Origin: Flavobacteriales bacterium
GTDB lineage: Bacteria; Bacteroidota; Bacteroidia; Flavobacteriales; Flavobacteriaceae
DNA: 33,640 nucleotides
Assembly: GCA_004213965.1 (NCBI GenBank)
Contig: SGZI01000007.1
Coordinates: 1-33,640, forward strand
Direction: 5' to 3'
The notes under the pieces are model-generated. The model saw nothing but the letters and a program-made list of their open reading frames with translations. It did not search any database and was not told the origin of the DNA. Shown here in pieces: positions 16,079 to 24,167 of this stretch. The first letter of the stretch is position 1. Each line of letters starts with the position of its first letter. The position numbers were made by a program, and so were the translations under genes.

Positions 16079-17908
16079 ATGGATGTTAAGAGTTTAAAAA
16101 TCATTTCCAAAAACCTTCCAAGTAATCCTGGGGTATATCAATTTCTAGATTCGAAAAATAAGATTATTTATATAGGAAAAGCTAAAAATTTAAAAAAGCG
16201 AGTAAGTTCATATTTTTCTAACCAAGGCCATACCGGAAAAACAGCTAAATTAATTTCTAATATATCTTTTATAAAACATATAATTGTAAAGACTGAATCA
16301 GATGCTTTATTATTAGAAAATAATTTAATTAAAAAGCACAAACCCAAATATAACATTCAATTAAAAGACGGAAAATCTTACCCATGGATATGTATTAAAA
16401 ATGAAAGGTTCCCAAGATTATTTATAACAAGAAAATTATTAGATGATGGATCTGAATATTATGGGCCATTTACTTCAATAAAAACTGTGAATGTGTTAAT
16501 TGATTTAATAACTAGTTTGTTTCCAATAAGGTTAAGTAATTATAATCTAACAGAAAAAAAAATCAACAATCCAAAAGACGAACTAACTCTAAGGTTATTC
16601 AGAAGAAATGGACATTCAATAATTCTTGGTTTTAATATAGGAGATGTAATAAAATCAAATGAGCTTAAGATAACAGAAGATCAATATTTGCGAAATATTG
16701 ATTCAGTTAAAGAAATTCTTAAAGGGAAATTCAGTCAATTTAAAACTGAAATGAAGCAAAGAATGAAGAAATTTTCAAATAATATGGATTTTGAAAAAGC
16801 TCAAGAAATTAAAGAAAAAATAGCTGCACTAGAGAATTATCAATCTAAATCTACAATAGTTAATCCAAAAATAAATAACATTGATGTTTTTACAATTATT
16901 TCTGAAAATGATTATGCATATATTAATTTTTTACAAATTTCTTATGGATGTATAGTAAGATCATATAATACTGAAATAAAGAAGAAATTAGATGAGAATG
17001 ATAATCAAATATTAGAATTAGGCATTTTTAATATTAGGTCAAAATTTAATTCTAAATCAAATGAAATCTATACTAATATTAGTATAGATTTAGAAAAAAA
17101 CATAAAGATATCTTTGCCAAAAAGTGGAGACAAAAAACATATTGTTGATTTGTCTTTAAAAAATGTTAAGCATTTTAGAATTAATCAACTTAAGCAAAGG
17201 AAACATATAGACCCACAATCACACTACAAAAGAATCTTAAATCAAGTAAAATTAGATTTAAGCTTAAAAAAGGAGCCTTTTCATATTGAATGTTTTGACA
17301 ACTCAAATTTACAGGGCACTAACTCTACTTCAGCATGTGTAGTTTTTAAAAATGCTAGACCAAATAAAAAAGAATACAGGCATTTTAATATAAGGCAAGT
17401 TGTTGGAGTGAATGATTATGCAATGATTCAGGAAGTAGTATATAGAAGATATTCAAGATTATTAAAAGAAAAAAGGTCATTGCCTGAACTAGTCATCATA
17501 GATGGAGGAAAGGGACAACTTTCTTCTGCACTGGATGCATTAATAAAATTGAAATTAGAAAAAAAAATAGTTTTAATAGGAATTGCAAAAAGATTAGAAG
17601 AAATATATTTTGTCAATGACCCCACTCCTTTATATTTAAATAAGAGATCAGAGACACTTAAATTAATTCAACAATTAAGAAATGAAGCACATAGGTTTAG
17701 CTTAAAACATCATAGGAATAAGCGAGCTAATAGTCTTATTAGAAATGAATTAGAACAAATAAAAGGGATTGGGGGGAAAACAATTATAGATTTATTAAAT
17801 CAATTTAAATCCAATAAAGGAATTTCAATTGCAAAGCTAAAGGATCTTAAAAAAGTTGTTGGAAATTCTAGAGCATTATTGATATATAACTATTATAAGT
17901 CTAGATAA
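16079..17908 (+). CDS. uvrC: Excinuclease ABC subunit C lacking the four-cysteine cluster
   Basis: UvrC makes both incisions in nucleotide excision repair after UvrB loads on damage. The 609 residues contain an N-terminal GIY-YIG nuclease (GVY 18-20, YIG 31-33, Arg41, Glu80), a UVR/UvrB-binding motif (about 225-255), an RNase H-like second nuclease (DNSNLQG with Asp407, IIDGGKGQL with Asp475, NEAHRF with His538) and a C-terminal helix-hairpin-helix (IKGIGGKTIIDLL, 561-573). All catalytic residues are in place. The segment between the GIY-YIG and UVR parts, which in E. coli UvrC holds Cys154/166/174/178, is rewritten: residues 149-205 contain no cysteine and are about a dozen residues longer. 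No frameshift explains this. It starts 29 bp after the DksA-like gene. Confidence 0.95.
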   Translation: MDVKSLKIISKNLPSNPGVYQFLDSKNKIIYIGKAKNLKKRVSSYFSNQGHTGKTAKLISNISFIKHIIVKTESDALLLENNLIKKHKPKYNIQLKDGKSYPWICIKNERFPRLFITRKLLDDGSEYYGPFTSIKTVNVLIDLITSLFPIRLSNYNLTEKKINNPKDELTLRLFRRNGHSIILGFNIGDVIKSNELKITEDQYLRNIDSVKEILKGKFSQFKTEMKQRMKKFSNNMDFEKAQEIKEKIAALENYQSKSTIVNPKINNIDVFTIISENDYAYINFLQISYGCIVRSYNTEIKKKLDENDNQILELGIFNIRSKFNSKSNEIYTNISIDLEKNIKISLPKSGDKKHIVDLSLKNVKHFRINQLKQRKHIDPQSHYKRILNQVKLDLSLKKEPFHIECFDNSNLQGTNSTSACVVFKNARPNKKEYRHFNIRQVVGVNDYAMIQEVVYRRYSRLLKEKRSLPELVIIDGGKGQLSSALDALIKLKLEKKIVLIGIAKRLEEIYFVNDPTPLYLNKRSETLKLIQQLRNEAHRFSLKHHRNKRANSLIRNELEQIKGIGGKTIIDLLNQFKSNKGISIAKLKDLKKVVGNSRALLIYNYYKSR

Positions 17909-17948
17909 TTTTTAAAATTCTATTTTATTATTTTTGAAAAATTATTCA

Positions 17949-18740
17949 ATGTCTTTGATGAACATTAAAGGAGCAATTTTATTTTTCTTGATAATTAGTT
18001 TTAATCTGATTAATTCTCAAGAACATCAACCATTTAAATCTGGAGAATGGTTAAAATACAAAATATCATATAGCGGTTGGCTAAAGGCTGGAGAAGCTAC
18101 AATTCAACTCAATAAAGATACATTAGATAACAAGGAATTATTTCATGCAGTTGCTATTGGCCGAACAATTGGTCCAATAAACTGGTTTTTTAAAGTTAAT
18201 GATAGATATGAGAGTTATTTTGATATAGAAAATACTCGTCCTTATAAATTTATTAGAAAAATCAGTGAAGGAGGATACACAAAAAATCTATTAATTTATT
18301 TTGACCATGAACTTAAGAAAGCAAGAATTAATAATAAGAAAGCCAATAAAATTCAAGAGGCTAATATTAAATTTAATTCATATGATTTGATTTCGATTAT
18401 ATATCATTTAAGAAAAAACTTTGATTTGAAGAATCTTGATAAGAATAATGAGATTTCAATAAATACTTTTTTTGACAATCAAAACAATGAAATGAAGATG
18501 AAGTATTTGTTAACTGAAATCATTAATACTAAATTTGGTAAAATAAAATGTTTAAAAATAAAACCTTATGTTAGTTCTGGCAGAATATTTAAAGAAAAAG
18601 AAAGCCTAACAATATGGGTAACGGCTGATAAAAACAGAGTCCCAGTTAAAATTAAAGCAGATTTAGCAGTTGGGTCAATTAGAGTTGATTTACAGTCATT
18701 TAAAAGTTTAAACAATTCATTTGAAATTCAATTTTTATGA
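17949..18740 (+). CDS. DUF3108 domain exported protein
   Basis: From the ATG at 17949 this is a 263-residue protein with a signal peptide ending NLINSQ. A TTG at 17934 and an ATG at 17958 are alternative in-frame starts; I prefer an ATG, since either gives a normal signal. The mature part opens with FKSGEWLKYKISYSGWLKAGEATI, the start of DUF3108 (quoted region about residues 25-48), a periplasmic beta-sheet family of unknown function. Further typical parts are GPINWFFKVNDRYESYFD and LTIWVTADKNRVPVKIKA. Its stop overlaps the M23 peptidase start in an ATGA, so translation is coupled, which suggests a shared envelope role. No enzymatic motif is visible. Confidence 0.85.
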   Translation: MSLMNIKGAILFFLIISFNLINSQEHQPFKSGEWLKYKISYSGWLKAGEATIQLNKDTLDNKELFHAVAIGRTIGPINWFFKVNDRYESYFDIENTRPYKFIRKISEGGYTKNLLIYFDHELKKARINNKKANKIQEANIKFNSYDLISIIYHLRKNFDLKNLDKNNEISINTFFDNQNNEMKMKYLLTEIINTKFGKIKCLKIKPYVSSGRIFKEKESLTIWVTADKNRVPVKIKADLAVGSIRVDLQSFKSLNNSFEIQFL

Positions 18741-19939
18741 TAATTAGATTTTATATTTTAAAATATTTTCTATTATTTATTTTAATTCAATCATGTGTTT
18801 TTGATGCTGAAGAGAAAATACAACCAAAAATTGAATTTGGATTTGAAATAGATAATTATAAAGTTTCCCGTGATACAATAAGGCCTGGAGATAGTTTTGG
18901 AGAAATATTAATTAATAAAAAATTGTCTTATCCACAGATATATAAAATAGTTCAAACTATAAAAGATTCATTTGATATTCGATGGCTAACTGCAGGCAAG
19001 CCATATACTATTTTATCTACTAAAGATTCCTTAGAACAACCATTATATTTTATTTATCAGCCAAATAAGTTAAATTATGTAGTTATAGATTTTGCCAATT
19101 TTGATTCAATAGTTGCTTATAATAAGAAAAAACCTTTTAAAATCGTAAGAAAAACAACCTCTGGAAGTATAGATAGCAGCTTGTCTGAAACAATGGATCA
19201 ACAGGGGTTGCCATGGGAATTAATTAATCAACTTTCGGATATTTATGCATGGACAATTGATTTTTCTAGATTACAACAGGGGGATAGATTCAAGATTATA
19301 TATAATGAAAGATATATTGAAGATACATTACTAGTAGGTATTAAAAGTATTGATGCAGCGTATTTTGAACATAATAATGAAGAAATATATGCATTTCATT
19401 TTATTACAGATTCGCTTAAAGTAAATCCAGAATTTTATGATGATAATGGGAATAGCTTACAAAGAACTTTTTTAAAATCTCCTCTTAGATTTAGCAATAT
19501 TTCTTCACGATATAATTTAAAAAGAAGGATAGCATATTATGGTAATAAAGTTAGGCCTCATAAGGGAACAGATTTTGCAGCTGCAGTTGGGACTGCAATA
19601 ATGGCTACGGCTGATGGAAGAGTAGTAAAATCATCATATACTAGAGGAAATGGATATTATGTTAAAATTCAGCATAACAATAAATATGCAACACAATATC
19701 TGCATATGCAGAAAAATGGAAGAATAAAGAAAGGGGCTTATGTAAAACAAGGGGATGTAATTGGAAGAGTTGGTATGACAGGAAATACTTCAGGACCACA
19801 TGTATGTTATAGATTTTGGAAAAATAATAAGCAGGTAGATCCATTTAAACAAAAATTACCCCCCGGGAAACCAGTTTCTAACAATTTAAAATCTAATTTT
19901 GATAATTATATTTTACCTTTGAAAGCTATATTAAATTAA
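18737..19939 (+). CDS. M23 family metallopeptidase lipoprotein (LytM-like)
   Basis: A 400-residue lipoprotein (lipobox ILIQSC, Cys20, followed by acidic VFDAEE). Residues 45-250 form an N-terminal region with an opioid-growth-factor-receptor-like/LysM-like start (RPGDSFGEIL) seen in flavobacterial M23 proteins. The LytM domain (about 255-375) has HKGTDFA, with zinc ligands His275 and Asp279, and YLHM with His323. The last motif, normally HLH, reads HVC (355-357), so Cys357 takes the place of the usual zinc-ligand His. Family members cut peptidoglycan cross-links or act as activators of other cell-wall hydrolases. It overlaps DUF3108 by 4 bp and is followed 10 bp later by the cupin gene. Confidence 0.9.
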   Translation: MIIRFYILKYFLLFILIQSCVFDAEEKIQPKIEFGFEIDNYKVSRDTIRPGDSFGEILINKKLSYPQIYKIVQTIKDSFDIRWLTAGKPYTILSTKDSLEQPLYFIYQPNKLNYVVIDFANFDSIVAYNKKKPFKIVRKTTSGSIDSSLSETMDQQGLPWELINQLSDIYAWTIDFSRLQQGDRFKIIYNERYIEDTLLVGIKSIDAAYFEHNNEEIYAFHFITDSLKVNPEFYDDNGNSLQRTFLKSPLRFSNISSRYNLKRRIAYYGNKVRPHKGTDFAAAVGTAIMATADGRVVKSSYTRGNGYYVKIQHNNKYATQYLHMQKNGRIKKGAYVKQGDVIGRVGMTGNTSGPHVCYRFWKNNKQVDPFKQKLPPGKPVSNNLKSNFDNYILPLKAILN

Positions 19940-19949
19940 ATAAAATAAA

Positions 19950-20297
19950 ATGAAAGTAAACACAAAAAATATTGGAGGAGAAATTACTAAGGAAAATGAC
20001 ACTTATGTTTTAGAAGACAACAATTTACTTGAACATATGACTTTGTCAAAAACTACTTTAAAACCTAACCAATCTACTAGGGGGCATCTTCATGATGACC
20101 TTGAAGAAGTTTATTTTTTCACTAAAGGAGATGGTATAATGGTTTTGGGTGAGGAAGAGTTTTTAGTAAAAGAGGATGATGTAGTATTAATACCTCAAGG
20201 GAAATTTCATAGAGTAATCAATAATAAGAGTGAGCCTATGGAGTTTGTATGCGTCTTTGAGAAGTATGATAGACAGAGCGATATAGCCAAATATTGA
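19950..20297 (+). CDS. Small single-domain cupin protein
   Basis: A 115-residue cytoplasmic protein with one complete cupin_2 barrel. Motif 1 is seen at residues 45-60 (GHLHDDLEEVYFFTKG), with probable metal ligands His46, His48 and Glu53 in the HxHx4Ex6G spacing. Motif 2 is IPQGKFHRVIN (81-91), with His87 as the fourth ligand. Single-domain cupins bind small molecules or act as metal-dependent sugar or acid enzymes, and the substrate cannot be read from the sequence. It is last in the plus-strand run that starts at ileS, 10 bp after the M23 gene. A 179-bp AT-rich gap follows before the next gene. Confidence 0.88.
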   Translation: MKVNTKNIGGEITKENDTYVLEDNNLLEHMTLSKTTLKPNQSTRGHLHDDLEEVYFFTKGDGIMVLGEEEFLVKEDDVVLIPQGKFHRVINNKSEPMEFVCVFEKYDRQSDIAKY

Positions 20298-20412
20298 TAT
20301 AATTTACATATTTTTTATGTTAAAAACTTAGTATTACCATATATAGTTTTTAAAAATCTAACTATTTAACCAAGAAATGTTAATAATTGTATTTATAATT
20401 AATTAACCTATC

Positions 20413-20424
20413 AATATCGATATT
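20413..20424. promoter_or_regulatory. 12-bp perfect palindrome in the TonB receptor promoter region
   Basis: AATATCGATATT is its own reverse complement. It ends 14 bp before the predicted -7 box of the receptor gene and so covers the place where a -33 TTG element would sit, which is missing here. This arrangement fits an operator or activator site replacing the -33 element. One short palindrome in AT-rich DNA could be chance. Confidence 0.4.
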
Positions 20425-20438
20425 TAATTAATAATACC

Positions 20439-20446
20439 TATTTTTG
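20439..20446 (+). promoter_or_regulatory. Predicted -7 element of the TonB receptor gene
   Basis: TATTTTTG matches the Bacteroidota -7 consensus TAnnTTTG exactly. Transcription would start near 20452, giving a leader of about 25 nt before the ATG at 20477. No TTG is found 17-23 nt upstream; the palindrome at 20413-20424 occupies that region. Confidence 0.5.
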
Positions 20447-20476
20447 CACTATAAATAACTAAACTAAAAATAAATT

Positions 20477-22960
20477 ATGAAAAAAATTACTCAAAATTTA
20501 TTAGTTGCCTTAGTTTTTCTTTTTTCTTTGGCAATTGTATCTCAAGAAGATGATAATGATTCATTAGATCTTCAAGAATTAGAGGAGGTTGTTTTAATTG
20601 GAGGTGGGGTTATTGACCTTGCTGAAGACAGAAACACTCCTGTTGCTACTTCTACAATTAAAGGTAGCGAAATTCAGAAAAAGATAGGTACGCAAGATAT
20701 CACAATGACTCTTGTTAATACTCCTTCTGTATATGTTGCAGGTCAAGGGGGTGGTTTTGGTGACACAAGAATTGCAGTTCGTGGATTTGAACAAGACAAC
20801 ACAGCTTACATGCTTAACGGTCAACCGATCAATGGTATGGAAGATGGTAAAATGTATTGGTCAAACTGGTCTGGAATGAATGATGTTGCTAGTGTAGTTC
20901 AAATTCAAAGAGGATTAGGAGCTTCTAAATTAGCTATTTCTTCTGTTGGTGGTACTGTTAACTTTGTTATGAAGTCAACAGACAAGAGAGAAGGAGGATT
21001 TGCTTATGCAGGTTTTGCTAATGATAATTATCTAAAAGCTACGTACTCTTATGATACCGGTAAAAAAGGTAAATGGGCTACTAGTTTCTTAATGAGTCAC
21101 TGGCAAGGTGATGGTTACAATGAAGGAACAATGGGTCAAGGACAAACGTATTTTCTATCTGTTGGATATGACGTTAATGACAAACACAGTTTAAATTTTC
21201 TAATGACTGGTGCTCCACAATGGCATGATCAAAACTTTGGAAAAAGTATTGACAGCTATTTAGAGTATGGTAGAAAATATAACAATAACTGGGGTATGTA
21301 TGGAGACACATATATGACTGAAAGAAGAAACTTTTATCACAAACCAGTATTTAACTTAAACTGGGATTGGGATATTGATGATTCTTCAAGTTTATCTACT
21401 GTATTATATGCTTCTACTGGTAATGGTGGAGGTACTGGAGGTAGAGGTCAAAGAATTAGAAATGATCGTGGTAATATAGATTATGATGCAATTTATGGTT
21501 ATAATTTATCTACATCTGGTGCTGGAGGAAATTATGCTGCAGAAGGTGGATATGTTACAAGAGCATCAATGAATATGCACAACTGGGTTGGAATGGTAAT
21601 GAAGTATGAAAAGACATTAAATGATAATCTTACATTAAATGTTGGAGCTGATTTGAGAACATACTATGGAGAACACTTTAGAATTGTAGAGAATTTCCAT
21701 GGGTTACAAACTTGGCAGGAGAATATTAGATTAAGAGATCAAAATAATAATCATCAAACTTATGGTTCTTACGGAACATATAAGAATGTTATTACAGCAA
21801 GAGATATGGCTGCTAATCCTTGGTATGCTACTTTTGCTAAATTTGATCAAGATGAAAAAATTGCTTATAGTAATGATGAAAGAATTTCATATGCTGGAAT
21901 TTTTACTCAGTTAGAATATACTTCTGATAATTTTTCAACATTCTTTCAAGGAGCAGTTTCTAGTCAATCACATCAGAGATTTGATCATTATCAATATGCT
22001 GATCAAACATTAATTGACGGAACTTCATCTCAATCTACTGGAACAGCTCTTCCAGGCGGAATTACTGATGGTGTTGATTCAGAAAAAGTAGACAACATTG
22101 GGTACAATGCGAAAGCAGGTGCTGGATGGGATCTTGGCGCTGATGGAAAAGTGTTTGTAAACGCTGGGTATTATTCTCGTCAGCCATATCATGATAACAT
22201 TTACTTGAATTATACCAATCAAGTTAACCCATTAACTTCTAATGAGACAGTAATTGGTCTTGAGGCGGGTTATAGTTATTCAAGTCCAAATTTCTCTACT
22301 AATGTTAATTTGTACAGAACATCATGGGCAGACAGAGTAGTTACTTCATTTAATGTTCAAAACGATGTTGTTACATTTACAACAAATGAAGGAGTAGAGC
22401 AATTGCATCAAGGTGTTGAATGGGATTTCACATGGAAGCCTCAAGCTGATATGCCATATGATCTTAAAGGATTTGTTTCTGTAGGTGATTGGGTGTATCA
22501 AGGAAATGTAGTTAATAGGGTAGTAGATGAAGATCAAAATGTTATTGATACATTTGAATCAGATGTAGATGGAGGAAAAGTAGGTGATGCTGCTCAGTTT
22601 ACAGCTGGTTTAGGTATTGATGTTAAGTTAGCTGAAAGATTCTCTTGGGATTCAGATATAAGATTTTATGACAATCTTTATGCTGATGTAGGAGCTGTAA
22701 AGGAAAATCTAAAGGTCCCTAGCTATCATGTAGTTGATATGGGATTATCATATAAGATGTATGTAGGTGAAGATGGTCATTCATTAAATGTTAGACTAAA
22801 CGTTAATAATGTTATGGATAATGTTTATATAAATGAATTAAGAACTAACATCGCTGCTGGTGATGGAAATGGAGTTTTATATGATGGAATTGATACGGCA
22901 AACCAAGGATACTTTGGAATGGGTAGAACATGGAATGTTGGTTTAAGATACAGGTTCTAA
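20477..22960 (+). CDS. TonB-dependent outer-membrane receptor
   Basis: An 827-residue receptor with a signal peptide (residues 1-22). A short TonB-box-like stretch (QELEEVVLIGGG, 33-44) follows directly, with no CarboxypepD_reg domain. The plug domain covers about 50-170 (TPSVYVAGQGGGFGDTRIAVRGF, YMLNGQPING, IQRGLGASKLA, SVGGTVNFVMKS, only key parts given). The rest is a beta-barrel ending in the aromatic ...RTWNVGLRYRF. It would import a scarce nutrient across the outer membrane using TonB energy; the substrate is not evident. Its codons look richer in C-ending choices (AAC, TAC, GAC) than its neighbours, which suggests high expression. It is monocistronic, with its own promoter and a strong terminator. 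The receptor at 24168 is a distant paralogue (shared WSNWxGxNDV). Confidence 0.95.
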   Translation: MKKITQNLLVALVFLFSLAIVSQEDDNDSLDLQELEEVVLIGGGVIDLAEDRNTPVATSTIKGSEIQKKIGTQDITMTLVNTPSVYVAGQGGGFGDTRIAVRGFEQDNTAYMLNGQPINGMEDGKMYWSNWSGMNDVASVVQIQRGLGASKLAISSVGGTVNFVMKSTDKREGGFAYAGFANDNYLKATYSYDTGKKGKWATSFLMSHWQGDGYNEGTMGQGQTYFLSVGYDVNDKHSLNFLMTGAPQWHDQNFGKSIDSYLEYGRKYNNNWGMYGDTYMTERRNFYHKPVFNLNWDWDIDDSSSLSTVLYASTGNGGGTGGRGQRIRNDRGNIDYDAIYGYNLSTSGAGGNYAAEGGYVTRASMNMHNWVGMVMKYEKTLNDNLTLNVGADLRTYYGEHFRIVENFHGLQTWQENIRLRDQNNNHQTYGSYGTYKNVITARDMAANPWYATFAKFDQDEKIAYSNDERISYAGIFTQLEYTSDNFSTFFQGAVSSQSHQRFDHYQYADQTLIDGTSSQSTGTALPGGITDGVDSEKVDNIGYNAKAGAGWDLGADGKVFVNAGYYSRQPYHDNIYLNYTNQVNPLTSNETVIGLEAGYSYSSPNFSTNVNLYRTSWADRVVTSFNVQNDVVTFTTNEGVEQLHQGVEWDFTWKPQADMPYDLKGFVSVGDWVYQGNVVNRVVDEDQNVIDTFESDVDGGKVGDAAQFTAGLGIDVKLAERFSWDSDIRFYDNLYADVGAVKENLKVPSYHVVDMGLSYKMYVGEDGHSLNVRLNVNNVMDNVYINELRTNIAAGDGNGVLYDGIDTANQGYFGMGRTWNVGLRYRF

Positions 22961-22980
22961 TATCTTAATTATATATATAA

Positions 22981-23013
22981 AAAAAAGCCTACTTATTAAA
23001 GTGGGCTTTTTTT
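22981..23013. terminator. Bidirectional intrinsic terminator
   Basis: AAAAAAGCCTACTT (22981-22994), a 4-nt loop ATTA, and AAGTGGGCTTTTTT (22999-23012) form a 14-bp hairpin with one G-U pair. The T tract on one side and A tract on the other let it work in both directions, between the receptor gene (stop at 22960) and the convergent nuclease-family gene (stop at 23021). Confidence 0.92.
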
Positions 23014-23020
23014 ATTGGTA

Positions 23021-24070
23021 TTAATGAATTTCTTTTATTAAATAAATATATGACGGCAAATGATCACTATATCCACCAGTAAAACTTCCCCATGAAAAAC
23101 TTCTAAAAGGATAGCCCTTATATCTTCCGGATTTATTAATTAGGTATGACTTATTAAATACTCCAGCTTTATAAAATTGATAACTGTCATATTTTTTATT
23201 TAATAGTGGTTCAGTTACTAATATTTGATCAAACAATTGCCATACATCTCTATAAGCATTTGATCCAATCCCTTGATCAGAAAGTATTGATTCCATTGGA
23301 TTGTATATTCCGTTTGCTTTTACATCTTTAATATCTTTTTTAGCATTTAAAACCTTTTTCATACTGTCATCATGTGGATCATCATTAAAATCTCCCATAG
23401 TAATTATCTTTGCATTTTCATATTCATTTTGCAAGGAATCAATAATCATTTTGTTTAGTTCTGCTGCTGCAATTCTTCCAGCTCTACTTCTTTCCTCACC
23501 TCCAGATCTGGAAGGCCAATGATTGACAATAAGATGGATGAGTTCATTATCAAGTAATCCACTTACTACTAGCTGATCTCTTGTATAATTTCTTTTTGAT
23601 GTTTTGTTGTCATATATTATTAACTCATGTGATTTTGTAGACTTTAATTTAAATACTTTTTTATTATAAATAAGACCTACATCAATTCCTCTTTCATCAG
23701 GTGAGTCATAATGTACTATTTCATAATCTTTATTTAGTAAATGCTTGTTTTTTAATAGGTCCTCAATTACATTTTTATTTTCTACCTCACACAGACCAAC
23801 TATTGATGGCAATTTACCTGTTAAATCAGACCCAATATCAGCAATAACACTAGCCATATTATCTACCTTCTTTTTATATATTTCAGATCTATTAAATTTT
23901 ATCTCCATCATTGGGCTTGCTTCGTCATTTTTATTTACATCATTTATAGTATCAAAAAGATTTTCAACATTATAAAATGCAATAGTGTGTATTTTAAAAT
24001 TTCTTTTTTCTTGAGCATTTATATTCAATGATATAATTACTAATAGAATGGTTAATATGTGATTTTTCAT
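23021..24070 (-). CDS. Exported endonuclease/exonuclease/phosphatase (DNase I-like fold) protein
   Basis: Starting at the ATG complementary to 24068-24070, this is a 349-residue protein with a signal peptide (MKNHILTILLVIISLNINAQ). An upstream in-frame start at 24121 would bury the signal behind 17 extra residues. The DNase I-like catalytic set is complete: FYNVENLFD (Glu36), GLCEVEN (Glu95), RGIDVGLIY, NHWPSR (His184), GDFND (Asp227, Asn229) and C-terminal SDH (335-337). Such proteins hydrolyse phosphodiester or phosphomonoester bonds; extracellular members degrade nucleic acids. No T9SS C-terminal domain or lipobox is present, so the protein is periplasmic or released. It is divergent from a TonB receptor/DUF5689 pair, which suggests nucleic-acid or phosphate scavenging. 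Confidence 0.92.
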   Translation of the reverse strand: MKNHILTILLVIISLNINAQEKRNFKIHTIAFYNVENLFDTINDVNKNDEASPMMEIKFNRSEIYKKKVDNMASVIADIGSDLTGKLPSIVGLCEVENKNVIEDLLKNKHLLNKDYEIVHYDSPDERGIDVGLIYNKKVFKLKSTKSHELIIYDNKTSKRNYTRDQLVVSGLLDNELIHLIVNHWPSRSGGEERSRAGRIAAAELNKMIIDSLQNEYENAKIITMGDFNDDPHDDSMKKVLNAKKDIKDVKANGIYNPMESILSDQGIGSNAYRDVWQLFDQILVTEPLLNKKYDSYQFYKAGVFNKSYLINKSGRYKGYPFRSFSWGSFTGGYSDHLPSYIYLIKEIH

Positions 24071-24167
24071 TTTATGTTTAAAAAAATTATAATTTGAATT
24101 AATTAGTATTAAATAAAGCATTAAATTTAGGCATAAAATTAATAGCTGATAAATAAAAATTTATATA

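Noticed and set aside
16540-16600. Compensating frameshift in uvrC around the A9 run
   Set aside because: Neither alternative frame restores the missing cysteine motif, and the downstream frame is the conserved one.
20322-20351. AAAAACT...AGTTTTT hairpin after the cupin gene
   Set aside because: The stem has one GC pair and a 16-nt loop, too weak to call a terminator. The rest of the 179-bp gap holds only the -7 box and palindrome listed.
24071-24121. Upstream alternative start for the exported nuclease-family gene
   Set aside because: It adds 17 residues before an otherwise complete signal peptide and lies in the divergent promoter region.
24094-24129. Possible promoter TTG-N25-TAAATTTA ahead of the second TonB receptor
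   Set aside because: The spacing is too long and the -7 box has one mismatch, so it is too weak in DNA this AT-rich.
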